64,000 nt of DNA, taken from positions 3,787,001-3,851,000 of the forward strand of contig OX419756.1 of assembly GCA_948567375.1 (NCBI GenBank), given 5' to 3'. Positions 45,120 to 57,969 of the stretch are shown in pieces; position 1 is the stretch's first letter; the number at the start of each line of letters is the position of its first letter. The notes below the pieces were generated by a model. It had not been told where the DNA came from. It saw nothing but the letters and a program-made list of their open reading frames with translations, and did not search any database. Origin of the DNA: Lunularia cruciata. Its lineage: Eukaryota > Streptophyta > Marchantiopsida > Lunulariales > Lunulariaceae. The position numbers were made by a program, and so were the translations under genes.

Positions 45120-47080
45120 CGGATGCCGGTGCGCGGTTGTTCGCCAGTGTACCTGAAAGATATCCTAGAGTTGTTTGGTCTATGTTATAATGGACAAATG
45201 ACCTCAAGTAAAACATTCAATATATATAAAAGAGAGGACATCTAAACCATCACTGCCCAGGGCCCAACTTAAAATTTCTCTAAAAGGTTATAACGAAACG
45301 AGCTTATAAACTTCAAAGTTCTTAATACATAATAATGGAAAGATATCTAAAGCATCATCGATTTGCCAAAAGGTTTCATTTAAAGTGGTCCTTTTATTAT
45401 GTCTAATTCAGGTCACTTTAGTTATTACTGTTTGGAACATGCAAACTTTAATTATTTCCAGTTGCATTTGGATTTGTGGAACTTGATTAGATGGAAAAGA
45501 CTCAACAAGTTTAATCGGGCTTGGGCATTGGGAAAGGCCCGGTAACAATGATCATCCATATGGAGACTACTATTATAATAGAGTAGTTACCTATTTACAA
45601 ATTATTGGTGCTAGATTTTGGCCTTGAGATATGTTTTCTATTTTTCATCTTATTTGTTGCAAAATGTATTTTTCAGAGAAATTACAGTATTTTGTCAAAA
45701 GCTTTAAATCTAAATCGTCTCCATTTTAGAATTTTATCGAGTTATCAATTTAAAACTTAACAATCTCAAGAATCTCCATTCTAGAATCATGCTTTTGAGT
45801 TATTAGTTTGATACTTGTTTGATTAGATTTATTCATGAGTTCTAACTTTTAGCCTTGTTTTCTGTTAAATTTTATTTTTTAATTATTTATTTATTTTTTA
45901 ATTAAATCTTAGCTTTATGTTCCAAGTGTTGGTATTCCTATTAACTGAAGAACCGTTTTGTCACAAAAAATTTTTGCAAGTTTTCATTTATAGTAATAAA
46001 TGCAATTTTGCAACCTAGAGTTAGTATAATAGTGCGGTGTGCCTAGGTCAAGCTTATTTTGGATTTTTAATTTGAAATTTTTTTAGATCATAATAGATAA
46101 ATATTTCAGATATTTTTAAACCTTTGAATTATGTTAATCGTTATAAAAATAATCTAGATGGCAGAGGTGACTTATGAAGTTGATAAGTATATAGTTTTTT
46201 TTATTCTAATGTGAGAATAGATGTGGCAAATGGCTTCCTTGGCCTAGATACCAAGAAATTTCTTCCTCTTCTTTTAGAGGGAAGAGAAATATGGTGAAGT
46301 GTGATTCTAAAGTATTTCGTCGCACTATTGAACATTAAGGAATGCAGCTAAAGTCAAGATCTTGCCTTGAAATCTTCACCATGGAGCAAAATAGTAGCCA
46401 TTGTTTCAAGTGTATAATATTCTTTTGTGTAGTTTAGATCTGGTCTAAATTTAAATAAAAAAATTAATAACATTAAATTCTGGAAATTTCTCAATCATTA
46501 CTAAGATAATTTAGATGGTTGATATAACTTTGTTATTCGTTAAATGTTACTCATTAGTTATTGGTTATACTTTGAAAATACATTGTGACAAATGGTTTAC
46601 TCCCCTTCGACACACAATATAACTATAGACCCTGATTCTAGGATCCCGCATTGTAACTCTTGAACATCAAGGAATATAAGCTAACTCAAAATCTTGACGG
46701 ACTTGACGATAGTTATTAATCTTGACGGTCTTGACGATAATTATTAACAAGTGACTCTTCTATCTAGAAAAGACTAGCATGACGTAAATTAACATGGACC
46801 TATCCATTATATTTACTTTATGCATCCGATGAGCTTTCAAACAAGGAGGTTCGGATGCACATCGAAAGTATTGAATGCATTGGAAAGTAACACTGTCAAG
46901 AGCTCTTTGAGGTAAATGAGATCATAAAGAATTGAAACGCTCTACTCCCAACGATGTCCTATTGTTTCCATAGATGGCTGGCATAGCAAAAGAACTAGCG
47001 CAGATTTGAAGGAGATCCAGGAATTGGATGCGAAAGAACACTCAAGTAAAATTTCAAGACATCGACTCTCATAGCGTTTG
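45120..47080. other. AT-rich spacer
   Basis: No genes. It contains a 28-bp tandem repeat (units starting AATCTTGACGG at 46690 and 46718). Confidence 0.6.
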
Positions 47081-47089
47081 AGCTTACAG

Positions 47090-47430
47090 CTTATCTTGGA
47101 ATTGCTTGGAGTTTCTACAAAGTTGCAAAGTATGCATTTGTTCGGCAGTGTGTATAACTTCTGCAGTTGGTGCAGAGGCTCAGCTCCATTTTACCTCAAT
47201 GTCTATGTTTTTCCCTTGTACGCGCTTGATGGCGTGTTGTCATCTTCTTGTTGTCCTACCCGGTCGCCTCTTCGACTTCAGCAGTTGCCCGTGAGACATT
47301 CAGACTCTACGGACTCCATCCCAATAGAGTCTGCAGGTCGGTATAGTAGAGGATCGTGAACTGCCTCAATTTCAATTGCTTGAGTTCCTCGAGTGGAGCC
47401 TCCAGGTTCGGGACGTCAAGGCTGAATAAG
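47090..47430 (-). pseudogene. Short LRR remnant of the NLR type
   Basis: On the plus strand, complements of the LRR core recur (CTTCTGCAGTTGGTGCAGAG at about 47159, CAGTTGCCCGTGAGACATTC near 47280, TTGCTTGAGTTCCTCGAGTG near 47376), with the tail words GTCTGCAGGTCGG and CTCCAGGTTCGGGA that also occur in the 30-31 kb array. Spacing is irregular and no frame stays open. It is probably a displaced scrap of the receptor array 13-16 kb away, in the same orientation. Confidence 0.55.
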
Positions 47431-47439
47431 GTAAGTGAT

Positions 47440-49590
47440 GATAAGAAGATCATAGAAGAACAATCGCACTAAATTATATGTAATTTTACATGGCCTTGAG
47501 GTTCTAAACACAAAAGGTCCGATTTCCCATCTTATTCAGATTGTTCATTCTAAAGTGAGATTTAACGCCATCTCACCTCTTCAAATTTTGCTTTTAGTGC
47601 TTGATGGGGGTCTTCGCTTCCTTCTTGTAATCTTATGTGCGAGTCATTTTACATTTCCGGAATATTTCTGGAATGGGAAGGACTCTAAGCCGATGCAGTA
47701 AATATGCATTATGCGCATTAGCATGTGAGGAATTATTCAACAGTAGATACGGTTTTTCAATGGGGAAGCAAGCTATGATACCTACTTAATTCCTATCGTC
47801 TGCTCTTTGTACTTTGAGGTTGGCTCATGCTTAAAGAGAATCTCAAGGGTCACATTCTGAATAGATGGCATTTTATCACAAAATTAAAGGATAGAATGTT
47901 GTGAGTTCGTATACTTAGGAGTTAGCGCATCAATGAAATTTGGATTATTTGATTCTAAAAGCAAATGCTGAAGTGAAGTGAGATTCTAAATCTCCCTTTT
48001 ATGCTCTTGAACTTCTCAAGTTCTTTGCCAAGCAGGGTAGAGTAGAATTTTAAAATCATGGTGGATTGAGAATATTCATTCTCTTTTTTATTTGATTGGA
48101 TCAAATATCAAAATTTTATAAGCTTTCTTCCTCCAATGAAATTAAAATTATAGTAAAGGACAGTATAACATCTCTTTATAATTTCTTGAATATCATTTTA
48201 GGTTAAATTTAATATTATATTTTTAAAATTTGTTTCAAATTTCTTGAACCTGCAATATATAAACGTAGATTAACAAGTTTTTAAACTTTAATGGTCAAAT
48301 AAAATTTCAGAGATGTCTCTTTTAATTTAAATATTATTATAATTTATAATATATTATTTCTTACTTTGTACTACAAGTCAATAAGATGTTTGAGATCTAG
48401 AATTCGATAATTGAGTTTACCAAAGGTACATTTGTGTTCAAGATATGGATATCTAAATTAGAGAATTTTACATATGAATCCAAAAAATGCCTATCTCAGT
48501 TTGTAGATCTGGACATTTGAGTATATCTGACCTTTCGGATATCAACATTTGACTTGATTGCAATGGATAGACTTCGAATGTTGGGTTTTGAAAAACTTCA
48601 TTTTTAGTGAATTCTTAGAGATTTGTCCTACGCTTCTCGGAAGGAGAGGAGAATCACAACTTGTTCATTGTATTAATATCTGAACGAATTAAGTATTACG
48701 TTACAAGGTATAATCGACTTATAAGGATTCCGATTAACAAAAAAGAAAAACGTTTAGACGACCTGTCTTCGGGAACGAAATATTCTTCATTGACTTATGT
48801 GACTTCATCCAGAAACAACTAAATGGATTAAATTTTGTCCAAATATGAAATATGACATTGAAGTACAAATGCAGACATTGATTTTTGTCTAAATGACATT
48901 GAAGTACAAATACAGACAAATATAGACGTGAACATCCAAACCCCAAGTCTGGATACCGACAATTAAAAAATGAAGTGTACTTGCGGACTCTTTGGGAAAC
49001 ATAAGTGCAATCTCAGGGCAGGAACAGCTGCATTGCACTTTATCGAGAGTGGACTGGTCATATTGTACATACATTTTCTACTAACTTGGTCTAATATAGG
49101 CAGATATGGTAGAATTATGTAGTTGTCAGGTAGAGAGCTTTAGAGTGATATGCTGCGGCTGTTTAGTTGGTAATTCAGTTCTCTATTTGGCAACTTCTGT
49201 CTTGGTATGAATATGCTGTACTTGTTGGCAATAACCTGTTGAACCTGGTAAGGACGAATCCTGGAGATGGATCCACCCCTCAGCAACTTCATCAGGGCAG
49301 TAGAGGAAAGCTTAAAATTAAGCGACGAAAGGATTGTCTTGTGTTCAGCCGACTTCTCCGTGTAATGTTACAATCTCAAAAACTTTCAAAATCCAGAGTA
49401 GCTAATTGACTACATTCAATTGTCTTCTGCAAAAATCTTGAGCTACTCTGGATTTCTACTTCTTTTATCCAAGTTGATTTAAAACATGACATAACACAAA
49501 TGAATTTGCTTGTCCACATCAAAGAGATTTCCTTCTGAATTGGTGGTGTCCAGGAATTAAAGGTCCTTGGTGATTCATGTTCAAACATCT
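47440..49590. other. AT-rich region with small repeats, no supported gene
   Basis: Nothing recognisable as a gene. A 43-bp near-duplicate (ATGACATTGAAGTACAAAT at 48851 and 48894) is present. Confidence 0.5.
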
Positions 49591-49659
49591 CGTATACCCC
49601 AGTTCTTCCCTTCATGTGTGCAAAACAGTTCGATTCGGTGGGAAGAAAGATTGTTGTAC

Positions 49660-50085
49660 TCTCATGATCCATGACGGGTGTACACTTCATACTCTGTCAC
49701 GTCCGAGGAATGGTCAGCATCCATCTTAGTTAGCTTCCATCTTTCCAGACGACATTCCACTGTCATGATTTATGACTGGTGCACAGTGTCACATATATCT
49801 CAAGTTCAGTAGTCGCACTGATCTGACATGATTTACAACTGGTACAAGTATATTTCAACTTCAGGAACACTTACCTTTGAGAGAAGTGTGTCGATTGGCT
49901 ACCTGCTGATACGGAGAAAGGTCGCTGCAATGGCATGATCCATGATGGGTCGCTGCACTTTCCATTGTCAACTAGTCGCTTTATGTGTCAGATTGTCACT
50001 CAAAATGTGGGGGAGTTCGCGGAAGAGAATAAACACTGTATACTGTGCACCACTGTCCGTCATGACTCATGACCAATGCATTTGA
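49660..50085. repeat. Diverged CATGAT(C/T)(C/T)ATGAC repeats
   Basis: Five related motifs at about 49663, 49763, 49827, 49934 and 50061, mostly CATGAT followed by CATGAC or TATGAC and GGGTG or TGGTGCAC. Spacing is irregular (64-127 bp). It may be a decayed tandem repeat. Confidence 0.5.
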
Positions 50086-50089
50086 TTGA

Positions 50090-52500
50090 AATCTCAGTAC
50101 GTTGCAGGCAGACTACGTGAGTTGTCCATTATGTTCGTTGGTGGAGATTGTCTTCTGGAGATGCGGGACAAATTTGCATGCTTTCCTTACAGATCCGTTA
50201 AGAGGTGACGTTGGCCTCGTCACTTCTGTGTGACCCGATGTCAACTCTTGAGATTCAGCTGCGACTTTGGTGTGACATTGCGTCAATCTTTTCGGTTCAT
50301 ATGCTCCCCTCATCGGCACACATAAAATAGACAGCCCGCAAGCGATTCATCTACCGCAGCTCTTTTGCGATAAATGCCGCCAGAGTGGCATCTACACAGC
50401 GAAAGTTGATGTGCCGCCATATGCTTGTTATCTTTGACAACGGCACGCCAGCAATTTCGACCCTTCAACTGTAGACCTGGTGTTGGTGTTGTTATTTCAT
50501 GATCCAACCATCGTGCAAACAACCCCAAATCTGTTCAGGTCGCATGTCCATTTCCTCAATTAATACGGGTTCCCTACCACCCAAATTTTGTCACCAAATT
50601 GTATTTCCCAGCATCTTCAGACGATTCCCATACTATTCGATCGGGAACGTCCAACTACATTCTGAACCCTTCTGGTTGCAATACATAAGCTGCTTGATGA
50701 TGAAAGCAGATAAGTCCTCATGACATGAATCACAGTTCCAAGTAATTATCCGTGGCCGCAAGAAGTAGTTACTGTATGTGCCATTTGACAGGAGAATTAG
50801 CTCAAGCGGCAAGACACCCAACGGGAACTAGGAATCGAGAAATTGTAGACATCTGTGTGGCATTCATAACAGGCAAGAGCAATCTGATTGTGTGTGAGAA
50901 CGAGTAGAGTCGGTAGTCGAGGAATCCGACGGATTCACAATCAGCAACGCAGACCATTCTACTATAGATGATGCTTACAATACAAAGCGCTACGGTTGTC
51001 TGGCTTCTTCTCTCAGTCTAACATCAAGCAGATAATCATAGCGCTTGACACAAAACAAATACATGTTATCAACCTCCACTACTGAGAAATGGACTCAAGT
51101 AAATTTCTGCAATCAGTAGGACGTCAGCTCAGAAGCCTTGCAAAGCATGTGCTCGCAATCATCATGACGCAGACATTGACTCTCCAGCCAATGTACCAAG
51201 ACGTCAAACTCTAAGCCCGAGCATAGGCTCGATCATCAGATGATCCTCGACTTAGACAATCGGAAGTTTTGGAGGTAAATTATGCAGAACGTAGGTTGAG
51301 GAAGGTGTGCTGTGGCATGTTTGTAACACGAACTGTCCCTAAATTGAAGTCATTGAACGTCTGTCTCTGAATTGAATTGGAAACCTTCTTCATGAGTCTG
51401 CCTTCTTAAATTCGGTGGTCGTATTAACCAATCGAATAGTTAATCCTGTCAAACAAGGGATTTGGCATCACCCGTTTCGACCCTTTAGTGATTTCACTTG
51501 CAAAGAGCGTAAAGAAGTAACGAGATATGCCCAATGGGTTCTTTAAGTTTAGTGCTTGAGGTTTGAAGAGCTCATTAACCGAAAGTACACTGCATTGTTT
51601 GGTAAACTATGTGAAACTTGACTGACAGATGTCCGGTCGGTGACACTGATAAAGTGTATCATGCTTATGATGGCTTTGCTGGGAGGCGAGATTGCTAAGT
51701 GGAAAGAGCCACCGGACTGTAGTAACTGTTTCATCCGCCCATGTCAGCTCGCGGAATAGGTCACAGGCAGGGATATCACTGCTACAAATCATGGGCTCAT
51801 GAAACCTGAGCACTCGACCTATTTAACTCCCTTCTTCACGTAATCAGATGCACTTGATTTTCTTATATTACTTATTGTCGACAATGATAAGAACTTGGAT
51901 CAAATCCAGACGATCTAGAGTATGTATCTCACACAATTCTGACGTTACAGTGAATGATGTAATAAACTGCCCTTCATGTCCAGATAAGCGGCTTGCGAAA
52001 GCACCTGGGTTATAGCCCTGAGATTCTGTTTCCTGAGAATGCACGCATTCTCGTGACAGACCCAATTTATGGAATTTATTGTCCACGACCCCTTGATCTT
52101 CGGCCTGAGCCTTGTACATCCTCCTTCCGAGTAAGTTGAAATTAACAGCAGAAGCTTTGTGTCACCATTGTTGGTGCTCACAGAACTCTCGGATCCAAAC
52201 CGCGAACGGCTCGTTCTACGAACCTCCAACCTTCTACTGCATTTGAAAATTCAAATTTGCATTCACTTCTCGCTCAGGTACACGTACAATCGGAAGATAT
52301 CTTGTCTGGGCAACGGGATATCGTGACGTAATTTCTCCAGTTTAGTTAGACAGATATTAGTCGCATGAGTAAAGACCATATCTGTCACTACGCTTCATTC
52401 TTAGAAATTCTCCTGGATCGATCCATAAGTAAGTATTTCGTAACGCATGCTCCCAATCTAAGACACTCCCGAGATTTGGTCATCGTCAACGGTTGAGTTC
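50090..52500. other. Unassigned region with broken minus-strand ORFs
   Basis: Minus-strand segments at 50821-50310 read partly as protein (KYNLVTKFGW, then ITTPTPGLQLKGRNCWRAVV) but with stops and frame changes. A second block at 52229-51868 is open in two frames. No family is recognised and no gene is claimed. It could be an old retroelement or gene relic. Confidence 0.3.
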
Positions 52501-52533
52501 ACTTGGGGCCGGATGTCTATATCTTTAAGATCT

Positions 52534-52562
52534 TATATATATATATATATATATATATATAC
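52534..52562. repeat. (AT)n microsatellite
   Basis: About 29 bp of AT dinucleotides. Confidence 0.95.
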
Positions 52563-53002
52563 GCAATTATCAATAAAATCTAATTTTGAGAAAGTTAGAA
52601 TAAATCCAAGTTGTATCTCCCTATATGTATTTCTTCTGATATCTTTCTTACCAGAATAAAACGTTTGTTCTGCAGAGTAGAGTGTGTTTTAACTCTTCTC
52701 TGCGATTATTATATTAGAGTTTGATAATGAGTGTCCGATCTAACGATCTACATGGCAAGGCATTAGTTTGGTATTAACTTGGCAAGGTTTAATACCAAAT
52801 ACTCAAATTATAATTTTATCGTATATTATTATAAAAATAATTATAGAAAGTATATATACTTATTTTATAAATAGATAAATAAGAATAAATAATGGAACAG
52901 GAGACGCACGATTTACAATTTGGATCTTCTTATTGGAAAATAGTTTTGTAATCTACTCGTATCTAATTAACAATGTACATTACTATTACGAAGTTTAAGA
53001 CT

Positions 53003-53050
53003 GGAAAGGCGATCGCGTAGAGCACATGAAGGAAGGGAAGACCCCATCAT
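53003..53050. repeat. Dispersed repeat B, partial copy 3
   Basis: GTAGAGCACATGAAGGAAGG and GAAGACCCCATCAT correspond to the first block of the repeats at 25652 and 26261 in the NLR locus. Confidence 0.6.
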
Positions 53051-53271
53051 TAAAAGGTGTAGCCAAGTATGTTCTTAACATGAAGTAAAATTAGAAAGGA
53101 CATTACTAGAACTTTTGTTGGTCCTTGCATACAGGAGGTGAATATACCCCGCTAAAGACTTACTCTTACCCACTTACTTGTCACCGATTAATAAATAAAT
53201 TAATGAATTTTTTTATCTTTATCCTCAAGTTTGAATTACCTTCCACTCGGACATAAGTTTCGGGAAATATT

Positions 53272-53600
53272 TGTTGGAATTCCATATTGTTATCTTCTGG
53301 CGAATTTCTGATGCGAAAAGTAAATTATATATCAAGGTGGGTTAAGGTGTTACATCTATTGGCATTCCCTATCTTGATGAGTCCCACTTAAATCTGATTT
53401 TAGATGATTAATTACGAAATAAGTGTGGGGGCCCTATTGCCTAAGTCCGAAAGAGTGCTCTGGAACCTATAAATACGGGTAAATTTACAACCCAATTATC
53501 CGGGAAGCATAATACAAAGTTGCTAAAATTACAACATAGATCTTTTAACACATTATCGTCGGCTTGAAGTATAGTACTAACCTTCGGATATGAATAATGT
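53272..53600 (+). mobile_element. Possible LTR fragment
   Basis: Begins TGTTGGAATTCCATATTG and contains ATCTTGATGAGTCCCACTTA and then CCTATAAATACGGG at about 53467. This order (TGTTGG start, AGTCCCAC, TATAAATA) resembles plant LTRs. No matching second LTR or target-site duplication was found, so the 3' limit is arbitrary. Confidence 0.45.
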
Positions 53601-53699
53601 TTTTCTGGATATATCTCCGTCGTTCTTCTTGGCTCTCTCGGGCACCGATAACTCTCTCCTGTAATTTCTCTTGTTCCCGTGAAATTCTGTCTTGCTACT

Positions 53700-54010
53700 A
53701 AACGTCATTGTTGAGGGTCACCGGTGATAGAGCGGAACGGAATGTGAAAAGTTGTGACGCGATCTGAAGTTACAGTGTCGCGTAAAGCGTGCCGGGCGTC
53801 GACGGCGACATGGGAGAAACGTCGACCGTGAGCTGCTCTACAACGATAGGTGGCCGTAAACTGGTAGATGCGGGAGTTTCTGCAGTTGCTATTGGTAGAA
53901 TGTCGGCCGTGGGCCGTGGGCCGCTCTACCCTCGCCGTCCGACAGATTAAGCCTGGAGCCGTCACCCCGCCGTCATCGCCGTCGGCGGCTGCTGTGGGGC
54001 CGTCCACATC
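53700..54010. other. GC-rich island in AT-rich DNA
   Basis: About 300 bp much richer in GC and CpG than its surroundings. Open frames exist on both strands (minus 53705-54007), as expected from composition alone, and no motif supports a protein. It could be internal sequence belonging to the LTR-like fragment just upstream. Confidence 0.4.
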
Positions 54011-57000
54011 TTCCTAAACGGAATGGGTTGCTTGAGCCTTCAAATTAAACTCGTAGTTTCGGTAGCCATTTCCGGAATGGAATAATTAACGTGAAATTCA
54101 TCGACAATTTCCCTAGGTTCTTGATACTCTTGTTTGGAGATGAGAATCCCGATAACATAAAGTAGATTGCCAAACAATTTGATCCATAAAATATGTTTTC
54201 CTTATCCATATCTAATTATAAATTCCATAAACTGTAACCTGCCATCTAGATTTAGAAACGTCAACAACACCAGAGAAATTGCATAAGTCCATTAAAAAGG
54301 GTGTAAATGTAAAATTGTGAATCAGCTTTTAGTGGCTTTCGTGACTTATATAGCACCGTACTATGACCATTGTTCGTTAGAACAAGAAGAAAAGAATTAC
54401 ATATTGCTGACAATGTTTCCCTTCTGGCAGCTCTGTGTAATTGCAAAGGATCTTTTCAAAATTATTGGTTCGTTAGGAAGGGCTAAAGTCTCAAATTGGT
54501 CTTGCTAAGGCCAAAGGGAAGTTTATTTAAGAAACCACCTTACTAATCAGACATCAGTCTATGATCTAATGCGAAATTCCTTGGAAATTAGTACGCTTTT
54601 TGCAATCTCTAATTTTTATTTTTTTATTTAGGCTTCTTGCTTCTTGCTTCTTGTTTAGAACATTTGCTTCTTGTTCTAGAACATTTTAAATTTAGATCTT
54701 CAATCTCCTGGAGATGTTATATAAAATTCGAATATTATTTAACGAACTTGTTAAGAAGCAATGAAATGAAGTAAGAAACGATATACCTCTACTCATAACT
54801 TATATTCATATATTCCTTATAGGTTAAATATTTGACATAAGATAAAAGATTGTCGCATATGATGTAAATGTATATCATTTTATGTCCCTTTGGAGGACAA
54901 AAGATTGTTGCCTATGATGTAATTTCTATGTTGTCACGGGAGAGTGGATACTTGACATAGAGAGAGCATTAGTATATGTTGCGAAATATTCATATAATAG
55001 AGACTTAATATAGTTTGAGATGATCAAGTCATACTAGTAGAAATTAGAGTTACGTACCTCATATGAAATTTAGTTTCAAAGTAGGTGTCTACACATCTTT
55101 TTGGAGGAGGTATAAGTAGATCGGAGTTAGCCTAATATCTCCCGGTAAAGAGATATTTGGCAAGATTACTTGTTTGATAATTTAGCTTTGAAGTTATGTG
55201 GATAGTTTATAAGAGATTGCACTCTACTATATTAAGCAACAAAGGGTATTAATGTCACCTTCCTATTTGGTAGCTTACTTTACATAGTGAAAATCTATTG
55301 CTTTGTAGAGAGTTTGGGTTATAGCACTTTCTAAAAGAACAACCATGCTTCTTAGTATACTTAGAGTGGTTTGTATGCCATGTGATTTATATAGTTCTAC
55401 AATCTTAGGTGTAATAGGAGAGATTATTGAGCGCAATGCTATGAATTCTTAACTCAACTTCACCCAAATTTAGTTTCCTTATAGAGTTGAATGAGGGTAT
55501 TTCTGTCTTTGATGTTATCTTATTGTCTCTTCCTTTTAAATCAAGAGATAAAGAAAAAAACACCATATTTCACAATTAGCAGCCTTTTGATATATGAAAA
55601 TTTTTATTCTTAAATTGTTATTTCTTTGACTTAGAAATTATCAATAAAGACTATTAACTTAGTTGATCAAGTTAGATATCTCATTGAGCAAGTTTGCTAG
55701 ATCAGCAAGCAGTTAAGAGATTTTCTGTACTTCTTAGATTGCAATTTCAATGAAATGTTAAAGAACTTAAGTAGAAATTTGTAAAATCTCTAGTTTACTT
55801 ATTGCTGAATTGGCATTTTATTGATATGAAAACTAACCTTACTATAGCTGCTATTACTTGTACATGTTTTGAACTTAAGATTAAGAGAGTGAAAGCTAGT
55901 AAGACTAGGTCAATTCCTATTATAAGTAATAATTGACTGTTAGTAATCCCACATCAAATATATCTTTGAATTTGGAATCTATACGATATAAGAATAAATA
56001 TAAAGACTAATTTAAATTATCTAATTCTACAAGACTATGGTTACATGGAATTCACTACTACCATAAATTTTAGATTCTAAATATGTACTATGATATAAGT
56101 TGTGAAATTTAAGTTAATATATGAAGGGGAGAAGATTTAAAATTTTAAAAGAAAGTTACGGAATTCTAAGTATTTTGTGCACAAAAATTACGATGATTAA
56201 CATTGTTAAGATTACTAAAAGTTCTTCAAGATTTGGACTAAGTTCCTCAAGGTTTATAACTCAAGTTGATTACATAGGAAGGTTCGAGGACTACCTCGTA
56301 CTTTACTTTTAAACCTTACAGATTCAAAGTCTAAATTTGCAATGGTGTAAAATCAAGTTAAGTAAATAGTAAGTAACATGAAATAACTAAATTTTATTTA
56401 TTTATTTATAAAAAAATATTAAATATTATAATTCATCTGCAAAGTAGTTGCTAAAAAGTTGATTCTTTAGATTGCTCAAACTTTTTAATCTAAGAAAATT
56501 TGCATGGTCTTTATAAAAAAATTTATTCTAAATCCGTTATTTACAGCCATAGCCATTTTATAAAAATAAAAAATTAGTATTTGGAAAATATTTAATAATT
56601 ATTGGTATCAGTTTGATTTGATGCTTCATTTTATATATTATATCAAATAACATATTTTTTACACTTGTACAAAACCAATTAATAAATTAAGAATTACTTT
56701 GAACTATTTGTAAATTCAAGATGGTTAATTATATTTATAATTTAAATCAATTATAATATTTATTTTTTACCAAATTAAAGGCTTATATCACCACACAAAC
56801 TTATAATTTCTAAATTTTAAACCCTGATCAACTGAAATTACATAATTGGAGATATGACCAGTTTACAAAATCATATCAAATGTTTATTAGTTTAAAGCAG
56901 GCTTTTATGGTTCATCGGATAAATATTCATATATTTTAATATATTTAAGATGTATTTTTAATACAGTCAAAATTATAATCTATCTCTGTATTTACAAAAA

Positions 57001-57260
57001 TAATTACTATATATATATTATTAATTTATTCTGGATTATAATAATTATAAATTATTTTTGAGAATAATTTTTAATTAAAAATATAAGATATATACAGAAA
57101 ACCATTCTACTATCATAAATTATCTTACAAATCAATTAATGCAGATGTAACTTACTTGTTCAATTCATTTATCATACGGGGGATGAATTCAAAAATCTTG
57201 TTAATTAACTAAATTAATTCTTATAATTCTCTCGAACAAAACGACAGCGTAGTAAAAATG
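54010..57260. other. AT-rich gene desert
   Basis: About 3.2 kb, very AT-rich toward 56-57 kb, with stops in all frames. No gene or element is recognised. Confidence 0.6.
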
Positions 57261-57532
57261 AAAGATGGAGAGACTCATAATAAACAAAACTTCAATAGTC
57301 TTCGTGCCCTGTCAATATCCTGCGTTGGGCAGCCGTGATAGGAAGTGGTACGTGGTACCATGATAGTGAAAGTTGACTAACGTACTGTTCCTCTCACTAC
57401 ACTTTAAGTGCACTGTTTGTGCGTCACAGTACTAATGGCTACCTAGAGCGAAGGGCCTTGACATATGATAAGTGCGCAGTATACCGTATCTTCTACGGCC
57501 AATCTGCCCTTGCTAGTTCTTGTAGTCTGTAC

Positions 57533-57964
57533 TCACCGTCGTGGATGCTCGAAATTTTCGAGCGTGCCATCAAATTTGTAAGGAATAGAAATCGGTGTAC
57601 TGTCAGCAGTGATGAGCATGTCAGGGTTGTTCGTGTGCTCGAACTGCATTAAAGCCTTGAAATCGGACGAGTAAAGTACCGTGCTGATAATGGTGCTAGG
57701 ATAATTTTCTTTAACTGTTACATGATGGGGTATGCAGACCGTGACGAGAGGAGCTCTAGCTGGTCTAATTGAGCAGTTCACCTTTATACCAGAGCATGCC
57801 TCGTCGATCTGATTGTAGTCGTTACTGGGAAATGGATCGAGTTCAATGCGCGTCCTGATATTCGTGATCTGGTTTAAGACCGGAAGTCCTTGTCGACAAA
57901 GTATTGGCAATGATTGCCACGATTGGACGCAAAAGACCAGAAGGACTTCATGAGGTCTCTGCAA
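57533..57964 (-). CDS. Unassigned 143-codon ORF, weak resemblance to a sliding-clamp (Rad9-like) domain
   Basis: Minus-strand open frame of 432 nt ending at a stop at 57533. The C-terminal part (TVLYSSDFKALMQFEHT, then DMLITADSTPISIPYKFDGT) has the layout of PCNA-fold proteins of the 9-1-1 complex: a strand, F-K-x-[LF]-x-x-F, a short gap, a strand, G/S-x-P-I, a strand. I cannot see other Rad9 landmarks or flanking exons that would complete the protein, so this is only a hint. It could be a partial exon, a relic or chance. Confidence 0.25.
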   Translation of the reverse strand: MQRPHEVLLVFCVQSWQSLPILCRQGLPVLNQITNIRTRIELDPFPSNDYNQIDEACSGIKVNCSIRPARAPLVTVCIPHHVTVKENYPSTIISTVLYSSDFKALMQFEHTNNPDMLITADSTPISIPYKFDGTLENFEHPRR

Positions 57965-57969
57965 AACCT

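Noticed and set aside
53705-54007. 100-codon minus ORF in the GC-rich island
   Set aside because: High GC removes stop codons on both strands, and the sequence has no motif.
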